Notes under the pieces: generated by a model
What the model was told of the DNA's origin: nothing
Database searches by the model: none
What the model saw: only the letters and a program-made list of their open reading frames with translations
Assembly: GCF_001659605.2 (NCBI RefSeq)
Contig: NC_035176.2
Span: 18,989,122-19,053,121, forward strand
Length of the DNA stretch: 64,000 nt
Reading direction: 5' to 3'
Source: Manihot esculenta
Taxonomy: Eukaryota > Streptophyta > Magnoliopsida > Malpighiales > Euphorbiaceae
In this document: piece after piece, positions 1 through 11,857 of the stretch
Layout of the letters: each line of letters begins with the position of its first letter
Position numbering within the stretch: position 1 is the stretch's first letter
Program-made: the position numbers and the translations under genes

Positions 1-900
1 GCTGAAACAAAAATAAAAAATAAAAGAAAAGAAGAAAGGTAGAAGAAGAGATGTGAATCCCGTAGGTGTCTCCAAAGGGGGCTTTAAAAAGCATGGGGAG
101 GCTCCTTATGTGTCTTTTTATACTTGAAAAGTGTTGCTCTAGATGATACTTGCTTCCTAATTAGTGAAGAGACTGTCCAAGGTGTCAAGAGGCTGCCCAA
201 AAGACTTCAAGAGGCTGCCTAAAATGCCCTTGGTCCAAGATATGCCATCCATGCACATGTGAGAAGGGAAAACGTGGGGCATGTGTTCAAGTGCAAGGAG
301 TGGGGCCTTTGGTCTTTGCTTGCTGTCCAAGTGTCTTCAAGATACTGCCCAAGGTGCACAAGACTTGCCTTCACACTCTCCTTGCCGCCCATGCACTAAT
401 AAGGAAGGTGGAGCCTCCTTTGCAATTTGAATTTTGAATGTGCAAGGCATGAGGTGGTAAGCATGTGATCTTTGGATTTAGCTTCCTTAATAAGCTGAAT
501 TTTGAAATTCAAAATTTGAATATGAATCTTGAAGATTTAAATTTCAAAATACTTTCCTTATTTGGCTCTTCATTTATGGCAACTTGAGACTTGGCTTCTT
601 GAATAAGGAAAAGGCTACTTGGAGATTTGAAATTTGAATTTCAAATTGCTTTGGCTGAATGTTCTTTCCATATTTGCCACTTTCCTTATTTAGAAATTTT
701 CTTATTTAGCTTGACTTGATTCCAACTTGGCAGGCTTGCTCTCCTTTGCTCCATTTAAGGCAGTTTTAAGGGTATTTTCTCCAAAATGTCATTTTTCACC
801 ATTTTCTGCAAAATAATGTCAAGAGCACTAAATTAAGCAGAAATCATGTAAATAATCATTAATAATATCAAGATAAAATGGACTAATTTATGCTCTATCA
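1..900 (-). mobile_element. Element G: partial LTR of a non-chromovirus LTR retrotransposon, cut by the window edge
   Basis: Read on the minus strand this begins TGATAGAGCATAAATTAG at position 900 and runs off the left edge. It aligns along its length with the LTRs of element F (47510 onwards): same start (TGAYAGAGCATAA), a shared TTTTGCAGAAA block, repeated TTCAAATT/AAGGAAAG-type blocks, and a shared TATA and downstream leader ending in GTTTCAGC at position 1. It lies inside the reverse transcriptase frame of element D, whose coding sequence stops exactly at 901. The second end and any TSD lie outside the window, so it may be a whole element or a solo LTR. It is a diverged relative of F, not a copy. 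Confidence 0.8.
115..123 (-). promoter_or_regulatory. Putative TATA box of LTR G
   Basis: The minus strand reads GTATAAAAA here, at the position equivalent to the TATA box of the related F LTRs (48643), with the same flanks: a TTTTCAA block upstream and GCCACATAAG-like sequence downstream. Confidence 0.5.
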
Positions 901-901
901 C

Positions 902-3802
902 CTGCCAAATCCAAAAGCTTTTGATCTCTGTCACTATAGTGGGTCTGGACCAGTTAGCTACAGCTTCTACTTTCTTAGGGTCCACCTCGATTCCTTTTTC
1001 TGACACTACATGCCCCAAGAAAGAGATACTCCTCAACCAGAACTCACATTTAGAGAACTTGGCATACAAGTCGTGTTCCCTCAAGGACTTCAACACTCTC
1101 CTCAGATGATGGGCATGCTCCTCTACGTTTCTAGAATACACCAAGATATCGTCAATGAAAACAATAACAAAGTAATCTAGAAACTGATTGAAAACTCTAT
1201 TCATGAGATCTATAAATGCTGCAGGGTATTGGTAAGCCCGAACGGCATTACTAGAAACTCATAATGCCTGTATATGGTCCTGAAAGCTGTCTTAGGCACG
1301 TCTTCTTCTGTGACTCTCAACTGATGGTACCTGGATCTCAAATCTATCTTGGAGAAATAACCGGCTCCTGCTAGCTGATCAAACAGATCATCGATCCTAG
1401 GTAACAGATACTTATTAGTGACTTTGTTCAACTGTCTATAGTCAATACAAAGTCTTAGGGATCCATCCTTCTTTTTTACGAACAAAATCGGAGCACCCAA
1501 GGTGAGGTACTAGGTCGGATGAAACCCTTATCTACCAATTCTTGCAACTGTTCTTTTAACTCCTTCAACTCAGCAGGTTCCATCCTGTAGGGAGGAATAG
1601 AGATGGGTCTAGTTCCTGGCATTACTTTAATTTCAAACTCTATTTTCCTAACAGGTGGTAAACTTGGTAGCTCGTCTAGGAAAACATCGAGAAACTCTCT
1701 AACCACGGGCATTGTACCTGGTTCCCTAACCTGACCATCAAACTCTCTAACATGTGCAAGAAACCCCTGATAATCCCTCATAAGCAACCTATGAGCCTGC
1801 AGGGCAGATATCAAACCTCTAGGCAGACCTATCTTGTCTCCTCGAAAGATGACCTCCGATCCATCTTGTTCTCTGAACCTAACTACCTTGTCTCTATAGT
1901 CCAAGGTAGCATCATGAGTAGAGAGCCAATCCATCCCTAGAGTGACGTCAAAATCAGTCAAATCTAGAACCACAAGGTCGGTTGAAAGGCACTTATCCCC
2001 AACTATAACTGGGTTGAACCGGCAGGTTGTCTCTGCCACAGATGGATCACACTTGGGCCCATTGACCCAAAGAGGACACTCTAGCCTGGAAGCTATCAAA
2101 CCCAATCTGTCTACGGCTCTCAGAGAAATGAAAGAATGAGAGGCGTCAGGATCCATAAGAGCATACACATCAGAACACCCAATAGTGAGTTTATCTGACA
2201 CCACTGTGTTTGATGTGTTGGCCTCCTGCTGTGTCATGGTGAAGATCCATGCTAGAGCTGAAGGACCTTCCCCTTGGGAACCTGCTGAAGAAGAGGTTGT
2301 CCCTCTCCCTCTACCTCGCCCTCTGCCCTGTGATGCGGCTAAAGCTGCTGGCTGAGCCACGCTGCCAGAAGCTATCTGTTGGGATTGAGTCATTCTAGCT
2401 GCATTGGGACACTCACGTGCCATGTGCCCCTCTTGACCTCATCTATAACAAGCTGTAGTCCCAAATCGACAAAGCCCTTTGTGCGGCTTACTGTACCTCA
2501 CACATCTAGAGCAATTTGGACCAGAGCTTAAACCACTACCCATTCCCAGACCAGACTTCAACCTGTTCCAAAACTTGTTCTTCTTTGGCTTCCTAGTGGA
2601 TTTATTCCACTTTTTACTCCCCGTGGCAGCTGCGCCCAGAGAAGAGAGATCGAATCTTCCTGTACTCGAGGTCTTGGAATCTGAGGACTGTGCCACCTGT
2701 TGTTTTACTGTTCCATGTATGATGGCACTAGCCTCCATCTTTCTGGTTGCATCCACTATAGTGTGGAAACTCTCTCTCTTTGCTGCTAAGATTAGGGAGG
2801 AATACCTAGAGTGAAGTCTCATGGTATACCTCCTAGCCTTCTTCTGGTAAGTGTCATAAGCCTGACCCATAAACTGAAGCAACTCCAGAAATCTATATGT
2901 ATATTCATCCACACTCATATCTTCAGTCTGCCGCAGTTGCTCAAACTCTATTATTTTCAACTCCCTCGAACTGTCTGGAAAGGCTCATCCTGCAAACTCA
3001 TTTGCAAACTGTTCCCAAGATAAGCCGTCCAGTTTCGGGTCCACATAATTCTTGAACCACTCCTTTGCCTTCTTGCACTTTAGAGTGAACCCCGCCATCT
3101 GAATTGCTCTACTGTCACTGGCTCCTAACTCATCGGCTATCATCTTTACTGCTTTGATGTATTCAAACGGGTCATCACCCTCTTTGTACTTTGGAGCATC
3201 AAACTTTAGATAATCTGTCATTTTGACTTTGCTCCCTACTGATGGGCTAGGTTTGTGTGGTTGGATTTCAAGAATTACTGGTTTTGATGGTGGGGGAGGA
3301 GGTGTGCAACACTCCCTGGGTTAGGGTTTGCCAGATTCTGATAAAAGGGTGGAGGTGAAAACATGGGGTAAGGTGGATATGGTGGGTAGTAGGGAGGATA
3401 GGGCATGTGTGAGGGGTACGGGTGGTAGATAGAGTAATCCGATGTGCCTCCCATCGGATACCCGGGTCCCTGTGAGTAAGGTTGGTACTGAGGTGGATAG
3501 GCAGATCCTGAGGCCTGAGCGCCTCCTTCAGACTCTCCCATACCCTCTTTTGAAAAACTCATACCCAGACTTTCGTCTCTCCTCTGATCATCTCCCTCCG
3601 CTTCCCTAACATCTGCTGACATCCTACCCAAATTTGTTCTTCTTCTGTTTACATCAAAAGACCTTCTACGGTCCCTTGATGTTTCACCTTTGTTAGTCCT
3701 ACTCGACCGTGCTCTTGACGGAGCAGTAAGAGGAAGGCCATCCATACCCTCATTTTCAGGTGGGACTCTGGTCAACTGTGCAAATCGACGTGAGCCTCGC
3801 AT
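902..3802 (-). pseudogene. Element D gag-pol pseudogene (gag, zinc knuckle, protease, RT; truncated)
   Basis: The frame starts at the ATG at 3800-3802 (MRGSRRF..., matching the gag starts of A, B and C). Gag domain is at 2440-3220, the zinc-knuckle region near 2440-2500, the aspartic protease (MDPDASHSF) near 2145, and RT from about 1700, including the FIDDILVYS active site near 1145. Lesions seen: a frameshift near 3300 in the proline-rich gag segment; TGG to TGA at about 2985; a TGA in place of a zinc-knuckle cysteine at about 2439; a lost base near 1497 at the SPWGAPV motif; a further frameshift near 1210-1225 in the GLTNAPAAF motif. At 901 the frame runs into LTR G. It cannot encode a functional polyprotein. 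Confidence 0.88.
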
Positions 3803-4056
3803 CCTGTCTTCTGAAAAGCAATCATTAAACATATAGACATTAGCATCATATGGTTCATGTGGATACACATGAACCCTCATCATACATAACATAACAAGAA
3901 TGCACATGCATACAATCATGGCATTACACATCATATTTTCATTCATCAAGATAGGACTCTACATCCTATCCTAGTGGAAATGATTTTTCTTAATGTGCTT
4001 GCCCTTCTATAACATCTATGTGCCCAACACTCTAGGTCCGACCATATGAACCTAAA
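3803..4056 (-). other. Element D untranslated leader between PBS and gag
   Basis: About 250 bp between the primer-binding site and the gag start, AT-rich and without an ORF. The equivalent leader occurs in A (20989-21237), B (36251-36456) and C (28977-29074 plus 38640-38783), including a block about an aggactc/cctatcctagtgga motif that is shared by all four. Confidence 0.6.
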
Positions 4057-4068
4057 GCTCTGATACCA
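4057..4068 (-). promoter_or_regulatory. Element D primer-binding site (initiator tRNA-Met)
   Basis: The minus strand reads TGGTATCAGAGC, the standard plant initiator tRNA-Met primer-binding sequence, three bases inside the LTR end (GTTACA). Confidence 0.85.
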
Positions 4069-4071
4069 CTC

Positions 4072-4950
4072 TGTAACGACCCAGTAACCGGACCGCTACC
4101 GGCGCTAGGGTTCAGATCGACTTAAGGTCGCCAGAGCCCATAGCAAGCCTACTATATATCCTGATACACCTTATAAAATCCCATACATGATCGTACGATA
4201 TAACAAAAACTTAAACATTTCCTGAACCAAGGCTCGACCTATGCATGTATCAAACTGAAAACATAAACCCATACTAGAGGCCTCATCAAATGCTCCAGTA
4301 TGGTAAACATCACATGCCTAAAGCTTAGTTTGAACATAACTCATAAATAAACTTTTACATAAAGATCATGAAAACAGGGATTACAAGACAATCACTAGGG
4401 CAAAGCACAATTCTAAAACCATAACATATAATACATGTCCACATCTATACTATTACAAAGGACTATACCAGCAACTCAACTAGCTTCCCCAAGCTAACTC
4501 TGATTCTGCAAACCTGGGATTAGGGGAAAGGGATAAGCTACAAAAGCCTAGTGAGTAGAACATAAAAATAGTTTAATAAACATATGGTCATATGAAATGT
4601 ATCACAACACAAGTAATTCACATCAAGATGGATTTGTCACCAGTAACCCTCTACAAATTCCAATAGTGCTCGGCCCATGACGGGTGCTTCTTAGGACTTC
4701 CTCTTAAATATAACATAACATAAAAAAATCCATAGTGCCAGGGGCGTAGAATGGGCCTCGACTTATACTTCCGTATACATCATAACACATCATACTCGAG
4801 GGCTAGTGGGTCATCCAACATCCATCCACAACAACAGTAAATTATGCAATGCATCATATTCGTGAAATCTAATGCAAACAACCTAATACATATACATGGC
4901 AATTGTGATGCATGAGCATGCTTAAAAGACTTGATTACTTAAAGCAATAG
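4072..4950 (-). repeat. Element D 5' LTR, inner (R/U5-side) part
   Basis: Starts TGTAACGACCC on the plus strand (LTR end ...GGGTCGTTACA in element sense). It breaks at 4950 where element A is inserted; AATAG at 4946-4950 is the target-site duplication and is repeated at 23222-23226. The LTR resumes at 23227. Total LTR length without the insert is about 2.08 kb. Confidence 0.85.
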
Positions 4951-5889
4951 TGTAACGACCCGAAAATCGGACCACTACCGGCGCTAGGATCCGGGTCGAC
5001 TTAAGGCCGCCGGGACCCGTAGCAAGCCAAACATATAACCTGTAAACCTATATAATCCCATACATGATCGACAATCATACATAAAAATTAAAACTTTTCT
5101 TTCATTCATCCAACTCAACCTGAACATACACTCTTCATATCTCTGGCTAACCTCCTAGTCTACCCTGTACCTGCACATCTGGGGTTAGGGGAGAGGGGTG
5201 AGCTACAAAGCCCAGTGAGCAGAATAGTGAAAACATATATTTAAAATCTCATGCCATTATGTAATGCAACACATCACAACAAATCACATCTCGGATGGTA
5301 TTGTAACCAATAGTCCTCTACATAGTCCAACTGTGCCGGGACGTAGAATGGGTACAACCGGTCTTTCTCTTAACATAACATATCATACAGTCCAACTGTG
5401 CCAGGGACGTAGAATGGGTACAACCTGGACTTCCTCTTACATCGTGCTAGGGACGTAGAATGGGTACAACCTGGACTTCCATACCATATCTCATGCCGTA
5501 GCATCATCATATCATATGAGGACTAAAGGGTCATCCAATAACCAATCCACATCAACATCATAAATGCAATGCAACATATTCGTGAATACTAATGCAAGCA
5601 ACCTACTATATCTCATGGCATTCATGATGCATGGATCATGCTCAAAATTCATATTTCGTTTATTTTAAAACTTAAAGTTTATTCCACTCACCTCTGGCTA
5701 GCTCTGACAAACTCTGTAGCAGCTGGCTCACTGCTGGGGTCCTCGGTTCCTCGGGTCCGAACCTACACAGGTGGACTCCAATGAGGGACCAAACATACAT
5801 AAACATAACTCTAATATACTCCCCAAAAACCCCCTATAACATCATGAAAACATCACATAAAAACATGCAAGAAATGGCTGAACAGGGCA

Positions 5890-6130
5890 CTTTCGGCGGC
5901 AGGTTCGGCGGCCGAAAGTCCCTCCAGAGCCGAAAGTCAGGCAGGTTCGGCGGCACCTTCGGCGGTCGAAACTCCCAGACAGAGACGAAACTCATGCATG
6001 TTCGGCGGCACCTTCGGTGGCCGAAAGTCCCAGACAGAGATGAAAGTCTCTTTTCGGGGGCAACTTCGGCAGCCGAAAGGCCTGCCTCCACAAGGGGGTT
6101 CGGCGGCCGAAAGTCCCTTCGGCGGCCGAA
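5890..6130. repeat. Cluster of TTCGGCnGCCGAA palindromes in the LTR of A
   Basis: Exact 13-bp palindromes TTCGGCGGCCGAA lie at 5904, 6099 and 6118, a variant TTCGGCAGCCGAA at 6065, and half-sites between (TTCGGCGGCA, AGCCGAAAG). In element sense they are downstream of the TATA box, so they would fall in the transcribed leader; two more exact copies (6710, 6730) lie upstream. The same cluster recurs in the 5' LTR (about 22192-22432) and in the LTRs of B, C, D and the solo LTR. Confidence 0.85.
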
Positions 6131-6646
6131 CCTAGTTTCTCCCAGAATGGCAGAAACTCAGCTCTCCTATGCACATTTCGCCTCCCAAGCTCAAATCATG
6201 CATACCACTCAACCAAAACATGCATACAAGCTCCTAGGGGTCTCAAACTATCATATACCCCAACTACAACACTTCAAACACACAAAATCAACATACATTG
6301 TTCATCAAAACATCAAAACCCATAAACTCATCAACAAGCCTAAACATGCATCTCTACCCATAGATCTTGCATAAAACTTATTTAAAACACATAAGGAGCT
6401 TAAGATCGGCTCTTACCTCTTGAAGATCGAGAGGGAGACGACCTAAACTTGGAGATCCACGAAAATGAGCTCCTGAGTTCCCAAAGTTCCAAAACTTGGT
6501 TTAAATGCTCAAAACTTTCAATGCAAGCTTAAAACTCAAGAAAAATGGTGGGGATTTGAAGGAAGAACACTAGATTTGCAAAGGGAAGGTCGGAAGCTTG
6601 CTGTGGCCGAAAATGGGAGAAAGCTCGCCCATTTCGGCTAAGTGCC

Positions 6647-6656
6647 CCTTTTATAG
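6647..6656 (-). promoter_or_regulatory. TATA box of element A 3' LTR
   Basis: Minus strand CTATAAAAGG about 265 bp into the LTR, in a GGCCAGCCACTATAAAAGG context that is conserved in LTRs of A, C and the solo LTR. Confidence 0.7.
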
Positions 6657-6919
6657 TGGCTGGCCAGACCACGTTCGGGGGCTGAACTTGCCTCCGCATG
6701 CATGCCATGTTCGGCGGCCGAACTTGACTTTCGGCGGCCGAACCTGGGTTTTCCTCCAAAGACTTTTCATGCAAAAACTCATTTAATTTTCATGCTTAAA
6801 CCATGAAATACCTTAAAACATTTTAAGAAAACATGTGTCTACCCTACTAGAGACTTCCGTCATCCAAGATTCCACCGGACGGTAGGAATTCCGATACCGG
6901 AGTCTAGCCGGGTATTACA

Positions 6920-6932
6920 TTCTCCCCCCCTT
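6920..6932 (-). promoter_or_regulatory. Element A polypurine tract
   Basis: Minus strand AAGGGGGGGAGAA directly next to the 3' LTR start, the expected primer for plus-strand synthesis. Confidence 0.85.
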
Positions 6933-6999
6933 AAGAACATTCGTCCCCGAATGTACCTCAACTAGCATACATAGCACATAAACTCACAGGGAGCTAACC

Positions 7000-9900
7000 T
7001 CAGAAAGGATAAGGGTATTGCTGGAGCATGGACTCCCGTGTCTCCCAAGTGCATTCTTCCAAGTTGTGGTGGTTCCATAGGACTTTCACCATCGGGATTT
7101 CCTTGTTTCTTAACTTTCTGATCTGGGTGTCTATGATCCGTACTGGCTGTTCAACATAAGTGAGATCCTCCTGGACCTCCACATCAGGCTCACTAAGAAC
7201 CTTGCTCGGATCTGACACAAACTTCCTCAACATTGAAACGTGGAAAACCGGATGGATTCTTTGCATTGAAGCAGGTAAATCCAGCTTGTACGACACATTC
7301 CCAATCTTTTGCAAGATTTCAAAGGGTCCGATGTATCGTGGGGCTAGTTTACCTTTCTTCCCGAAGCGAACCACTCCCTTCATTGGAGACACCTTGAGCA
7401 ATACCAAATCCCCCTCCTGAAACTCTAACTGTCTTCTGCGGACGTCTGCATAACTCTTCTGCCTGCTTGTAGCAGTCTTGATTCTCTCTCTGATAATGGG
7501 CACCACCCTGCTGGTGATCTCTACTAACTCAGGCCCTGCCAGGGCCTTCTCTCCTACTTCTTCCCAACAGACGGGTGATCTGCACTTCCTCCCATACAAA
7601 GCTTCATATGGAGCCATCCCGATGCTAGCATGATAGCTATTATTGTAGGCGAACTCCACCAAGGGTAGATGTTGCCTCCAAGAACCGCCAAAATCTAGCA
7701 CACACATTCTGAGCATATCCTCTATAGTCTGGATGGTCCTTTCTGACTGTCCATCAGTCTGGGGGTGGAAGGCAGTACTGAAATCCAACCTGGTACCCAT
7801 GGCACTCTGCAGACTCCGCCAAAACCTGGAGGTGAACTGGGGCCCTCTATCTGACACTATCAAAATAGGAACCCCATGCAGCCTGACGATCTCATCCACA
7901 TATACCTGCGCTAACTTGTCCACAGAGTAGCCACTCCTGATAGGAATGAAGTGAGCAGATTTGGTGAGTCTGTCCACAATCACCCATATGGAGTCCACTC
8001 TGTTGGACGCCGCCGGTAACCCCACTACGAAGTCCATAGCTATATTCTCCCATTTCCACTCTGGAATAGGTAGCGGGTTAAGCATTCCAGCCGGCTTCTG
8101 ATGTTCCAGCTTCACCCTCTGACACACTTCGCAGGCTGACACGAACTGTGCCACTTCTTTCTTCATAGCTGGCCACCAATAAACCTTCTTTAGATCTTGG
8201 TACATCTTGGTGGCTCCGGGGTGAATGTTGTATCTTGCATTATGAGCTTCTCTCATAATGTCTCCTTTTAGCCCAATGTCATCTGGTACACATAGTCTGC
8301 TCCCATAGCGGAGGATCCCATAGCGGAGGATCCCCTTGCTGTCGAATCTGAACTCACTATCATTGCCTGACTGAACAGTCCTGGCAATCTTCACTAACTC
8401 CGGGTCCTCATGCTGTTTCTGAGCCACCTGCTCCAGAAACACGGGTGCCACTCTCATCTGGGCCACCAAGGCACCTGTACCAGACAACTCCATCTGTAGA
8501 CCTTCCTCAATAAGCTTATAGAACTCCTTCACCACTGGCCTCCTTTCTGCCGATATGTGGGATAAACTGCCTAGTGACTTCCGGCTTAGGGCGCCTGCCA
8601 CGACATTCGCCTTACCCGGATGATACTGAATCTTGCAATCATAGTCACTCAGCAGCTCCACCCATCTCCTCTGTCTCAAGTTTAAATCTCTTTGACTCAG
8701 GATGTACTGCAGGCTCTTATGATCTGTAAAGATCTCACATTTTACCCCGTAGAGGTAGTGCCTCCACATCTTGAGTGCAAAGATTACTGCTGCCATCTCT
8801 AGGTCATGTGTGGGGTAATTCAACTCATGCTTCTTCAGCTGCCTAGAAGCATAAGCAATCACCCTCTCATTCTGCATCAGTACACAACCCAGTCCCACAC
8901 GGGACGCATCACAAAAGACTGTAAAGTCTTCATCACTAGATGGCAGAGCTAAAACTGGTGCTGAAGTCAACCTCTTCTTAAGCTCTTCAAAACTCTCTTC
9001 GCACTGGTCGGTCCACAGAAATTTCTGATTCTTCCTGGTTAGTCTGGTCAGAGGAGCTGCTATCTTTGAGAAGTCCTGAACGAACCTCCTGTAGTAACCT
9101 GCCAAACCCAAGAAACTTCTAATCTCTGACACTGAAGTGGGTCTAGGCCAGTTAGCCACAGTTTCTGTCTTCTTGGGGTCTACCTCTATCCCATTCTCTG
9201 ACACTACATGCCCCAAGAACGAAATGCTCCTCAGCCAGAACTCACATTTAGAGAACTTGGCATACAAGCCATGTTCCCTCAAAGTCTGCAAGACCAACCG
9301 CAGATGATGGGCATGCTCCTCCGCATTCCTGGAATACACCAAGATATCATCTATGAAGACAATAACGAAGTGATCCAGGTATTGACTAAACACTCTGTTC
9401 ATGAGATCCATGAATGCTGCAGGGGCGTTGGTCAACCCGAACGGCATTACAAGGAACTCAAAATGCCCATATCTGGTCCTGAAAGCTGTCTTCGGCACAT
9501 CTTCATCCCTTATCCTCAGCTGATGGTACCCCGATCTCAGATCTATTTTGGAGAAACAACCCGCTCCTGCTAGCTGGTCGAATAGATCATCGATCCTTGG
9601 CAGAGGGTACCTATTCTTGGTAGTGACTTTGTTCAACTGCCTGTAGTCGATACAAAGTCTAAGGGATCCATCCTTCTTCCTTACAAATAAGACTGGAGCA
9701 CCCCAAGGTGAGGTACTCTGTCGGATGAAACCCTTTTCTACCAGCTCTTGCAACTGCTCTTTCAACTTCTTTAACTCGGCTGGGGCCATCCTGTAGGGAG
9801 GGATAGAGATCGGTCTAGTTCCAGGCACCAACTCTATCTCGAACTCTATCTCCCTAGCAGGTGGTAAACCTGGAAGCTCATCTGGAAAGACATCCCGAAA

Positions 9901-10860
9901 CTCTCTGACAACTGGCACCGAGGCTGGCTCCCTGACCTGACTGTCTAGCTCTCTCACATGAGCTAAGTACCCCTGACATCCCTTCCTAAGCAACCTACGA
10001 GCCTGAAGAGCTGATATCAGACCTCTAGGTGTGCCCCTCTTGTCTCCTCTAAAGACGACCTCTGACCCGTTCTGATCTCTGAACCTGACTACCTTGTCTC
10101 TGCAGTCCAAGGTAGCACCATGGGTAGATAGCCAATCCATCCCTAGAATGACGTCAAAGTCTGTCAAATCTAGAACCACAAGGTCGGCGGAGAGGCATCT
10201 TCCCTCAATAAAAACTGGACTGTACTGGCAGACTGACACTGCCACTGACGGGTCACACTTGGGTCCACTGACCCATAGGGGACACTCTAACCCAGAGACT
10301 ATCAGACCCAACCTCTCAACGGCTCTCGGAGCAATAAAAGAATGAGATGCACCCGGGTCCATTAATGCATACACATCAGAACACCCAATGACGAGATTAC
10401 CTGACACCACGGTGTTGGATGTGTTAGCCTCCTGCTGTGTCATGGTGAAGATCCTGGCTGGAGCTGATGGACCTTCACCTCGGGAACCAGAAGAAGAGGC
10501 TGCCCCTCTCCCTCTAGATCTGCCACTGCCCTGAGTTGTGGCTGGAACTGCTGGCTGTGCCACACTACCAGAAGCTGTCTGCTGGGGCTGGCCCATAAAA
10601 GGTGCTCTAGGACAATCCCGAGCCATGTGTCCCTCCTGTCCACATCTAAAACATGTGGTAGTCCCAGCTCGACACACTCCCCTGTGTGGTCTTCCACATC
10701 TCTGGCATTCTGTACCATCTGAGCCTGAGCTCGAGCCACCGCCAAAACCCAGACCGGATTTCAGCTTGTTCCAAAACTTATTCTTCTTCGACTTCCTGGT
10801 GGTGTTATCCCACCTCTTCTTACCTGAGCTCTGAGAAGAGAACCCTGGTCCTCCTCTGCC
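7000..10860 (-). CDS. Element A gag-pol, C-terminal block (zinc knuckle to chromodomain)
   Basis: This is the last of three blocks of one frame. From its start: end of gag, a complete CCHC zinc knuckle ([15 protein letters not shown]), protease with the DPGASHS active site, RT with FIDDILVYS, RNase H beginning at FCDASRVG, an HHCC integrase zinc finger, the DDE integrase core ([18 protein letters not shown]), the GPFEIL segment and a C-terminal chromodomain-like segment ([16 protein letters not shown]). No stop interrupts it. Two oddities: a tandem 15-bp duplication ([11 protein letters not shown]) near 8313-8342, and GCC/GGC at 8593-8595 giving VVAGALSR where relatives have VVADALSR, which likely removes the last acidic residue of the RNase H site. 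The real break is the CACTA insertion at 10861; there is no start codon here. Confidence 0.92.
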   Translation of the reverse strand, partial: GRGGPGFSSQSSGKKRWDNTTRKSKKNKFWNKLKSGLGFGGGSSSGSDGTECQRCGRPHRGVCRAGTTTCFRCGQEGHMARDCPRAPFMGQPQQTASGSVAQPAVPATTQGSGRSRGRGAASSSGSRGEGPSAPARIFTMTQQEANTSNTVVSGNLVIGCSDVYALMDPGASHSFIAPRAVERLGLIVSGLECPLWVSGPKCDPSVAVSVCQYSPVFIEGRCLSADLVVLDLTDFDVILGMDWLSTHGATLDCRDKVVRFRDQNGSEVVFRGDKRGTPRGLISALQARRLLRKGCQGYLAHVRELDSQVREPASVPVVREFRDVFPDELPGLPPAREIEFEIELVPGTRPISIPPYRMAPAELKKLKEQLQELVEKGFIRQSTSPWGAPVLFVRKKDGSLRLCIDYRQLNKVTTKNRYPLPRIDDLFDQLAGAGCFSKIDLRSGYHQLRIRDEDVPKTAFRTRYGHFEFLVMPFGLTNAPAAFMDLMNRVFSQYLDHFVIVFIDDILVYSRNAEEHAHHLRLVLQTLREHGLYAKFSKCEFWLRSISFLGHVVSENGIEVDPKKTETVANWPRPTSVSEIRSFLGLAGYYRRFVQDFSKIAAPLTRLTRKNQKFLWTDQCEESFEELKKRLTSAPVLALPSSDEDFTVFCDASRVGLGCVLMQNERVIAYASRQLKKHELNYPTHDLEMAAVIFALKMWRHYLYGVKCEIFTDHKSLQYILSQRDLNLRQRRWVELLSDYDCKIQYHPGKANVVAGALSRKSLGSLSHISAERRPVVKEFYKLIEEGLQMELSGTGALVAQMRVAPVFLEQVAQKQHEDPELVKIARTVQSGNDSEFRFDSKGILRYGILRYGSRLCVPDDIGLKGDIMREAHNARYNIHPGATKMYQDLKKVYWWPAMKKEVAQFVSACEVCQRVKLEHQKPAGMLNPLPIPEWKWENIAMDFVVGLPAASNRVDSIWVIVDRLTKSAHFIPIRSGYSVDKLAQVYVDEIVRLHGVPILIVSDRGPQFTSRFWRSLQSAMGTRLDFSTAFHPQTDGQSERTIQTIEDMLRMCVLDFGGSWRQHLPLVEFAYNNSYHASIGMAPYEALYGRKCRSPVCWEEVGEKALAGPELVEITSRVVPIIRERIKTATSRQKSYADVRRRQLEFQEGDLVLLKVSPMKGVVRFGKKGKLAPRYIGPFEILQKIGNVSYKLDLPASMQRIHPVFHVSMLRKFVSDPSKVLSEPDVEVQEDLTYVEQPVRIIDTQIRKLRNKEIPMVKVLWNHHNLEECTWETRESMLQQYPYPF
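10858..10860. repeat. 3-bp TSD (GCC) of the CACTA element, left
   Basis: GCC precedes CACTACAAAAAAAC at 10861 and is repeated after the other terminus at 16968-16970, as expected for CACTA transposition. Confidence 0.9.
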
Positions 10861-10873
10861 CACTACAAAAAAA

Positions 10874-11210
10874 CTGTGAAATTGCGACCAAAATTAGCGA
10901 CCAAATTTTTTGGTCGCTATATAGCTACCAATCAGCGACCATTCTGCGACTGAATGAATGAAATAATATTTTTATTTAACAAAAAGCTTAACGACCAATT
11001 TTTGGTCGTTAATTGGTCGCTATTTAGCGACCAAATATAAAATGGTCGCTAATTTAGCGGGAATTAATGGCGCGAGTTATTAGCGACCATATTTGCGACG
11101 AAATCGCGACAACTTTTTGGGCGGGAATATTTAGCGACCATATTTAGCGACTAAAATAATTAGTCGCTAAATAGCGACCAATCAGCGACCAATCAGCGAC
11201 CATTTTATTT
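10874..11210. repeat. Left subterminal repeat region of the CACTA
   Basis: Many direct and inverted copies of AGCGACCA/TGGTCGCT in about 340 bp, including near-palindromic pairs. Mirrors the right subterminal region. Confidence 0.85.
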
Positions 11211-11327
11211 TTAAAATTTTAATTTAATTTTTAATTAAATTTTATTTTATTTAAAATTTTAAATTAAGTAATTTCAATTCGGTATATAAAACGACATCGT
11301 TTTGACAATTTAAGGGATGCTCTAATC

Positions 11328-11857
11328 TAGGGATGTAAACGGGTAGGGTACCCGTGAAAATTAAACTACCCGAACCCGAACCCGATTTATATTAGTAATA
11401 TCTGAACCCGTTCCGAACCCGATTAAAAATTAATTTAAACTATCCGAATCCGTTCCAAACCCGATTATTATTATCCGAATAAAACCTGAACCCGTTTAAT
11501 CTTATATATTTTAATTAATAATTTATATAAAAAATATTTTTCATTAATAATTTTCATATAAAAAATATAATATTTCTAAAGAATATTTAAATTTAAATTT
11601 TTAAATAAAAATATATAAAAAAAAATTTATAAATATTATTATAAAATATATTTTTTTATATTAGATTAATTATTTATATAAACGAATTCGGGTAGTGGGT
11701 ACCCTGTACATAAAATCTGAATCTGATCCCAACCTGCAACGGGTATTATTTTTAAAACCCGAACCCGTCCCAAACCTGATTATAACTACCCAAATCCGTC
11801 CTATTAGGGTTTGGTCGGATCGGATACCCGAAAATACCCGATCCGTTTACATCCCTA
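11328..11857. mobile_element. hAT-like non-autonomous element inside the CACTA
   Basis: About 530 bp with terminal inverted repeats: left TAGGGATGTAAACGGGT, right (inverted) TAGGGATGTAAACGGAT. Flanked by 8-bp near-identical duplications CTCTAATC (11320-11327) and CTCTAACC (11858-11865), the hAT size. The interior is AT-rich with repeated ACCCGAACCCG-type blocks and has no transposase. A truncated second copy follows at 12232. Confidence 0.75.

Larger units (their letters stand above)
4951..6919 (-). repeat. Element A 3' LTR (1,969 bp)
   Basis: Plus-strand ends TGTAACGACCC and GGGTATTACA. Contains GTGCCAGGGACGTAGAATGGG-type minisatellite copies (about 5330-5480), a cluster of TTCGGC/GCCGAA palindromes at 5890-6130, a TATA box at 6647-6656 and two more palindromes upstream of it (6710-6742). 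Short ORFs on both strands here (FGGRFGGR-type proteins) are by-products of the palindromes. Confidence 0.93.

Noticed and set aside
5781..6374. 197-aa plus-strand ORF and several minus-strand ORFs with FGGRFGGRK/SAAE repeats (also in the other LTRs)
   Set aside because: They arise from the palindromic TTCGGCGGCCGAA modules, which are open in several frames on both strands; they lie in LTR sequence and recur in each LTR.
10094..10345. Plus-strand ORFs opposite gag-pol of A, B, C and D
   Set aside because: Antisense shadows of the polyprotein frames; the same shadows appear at the equivalent place in each element.
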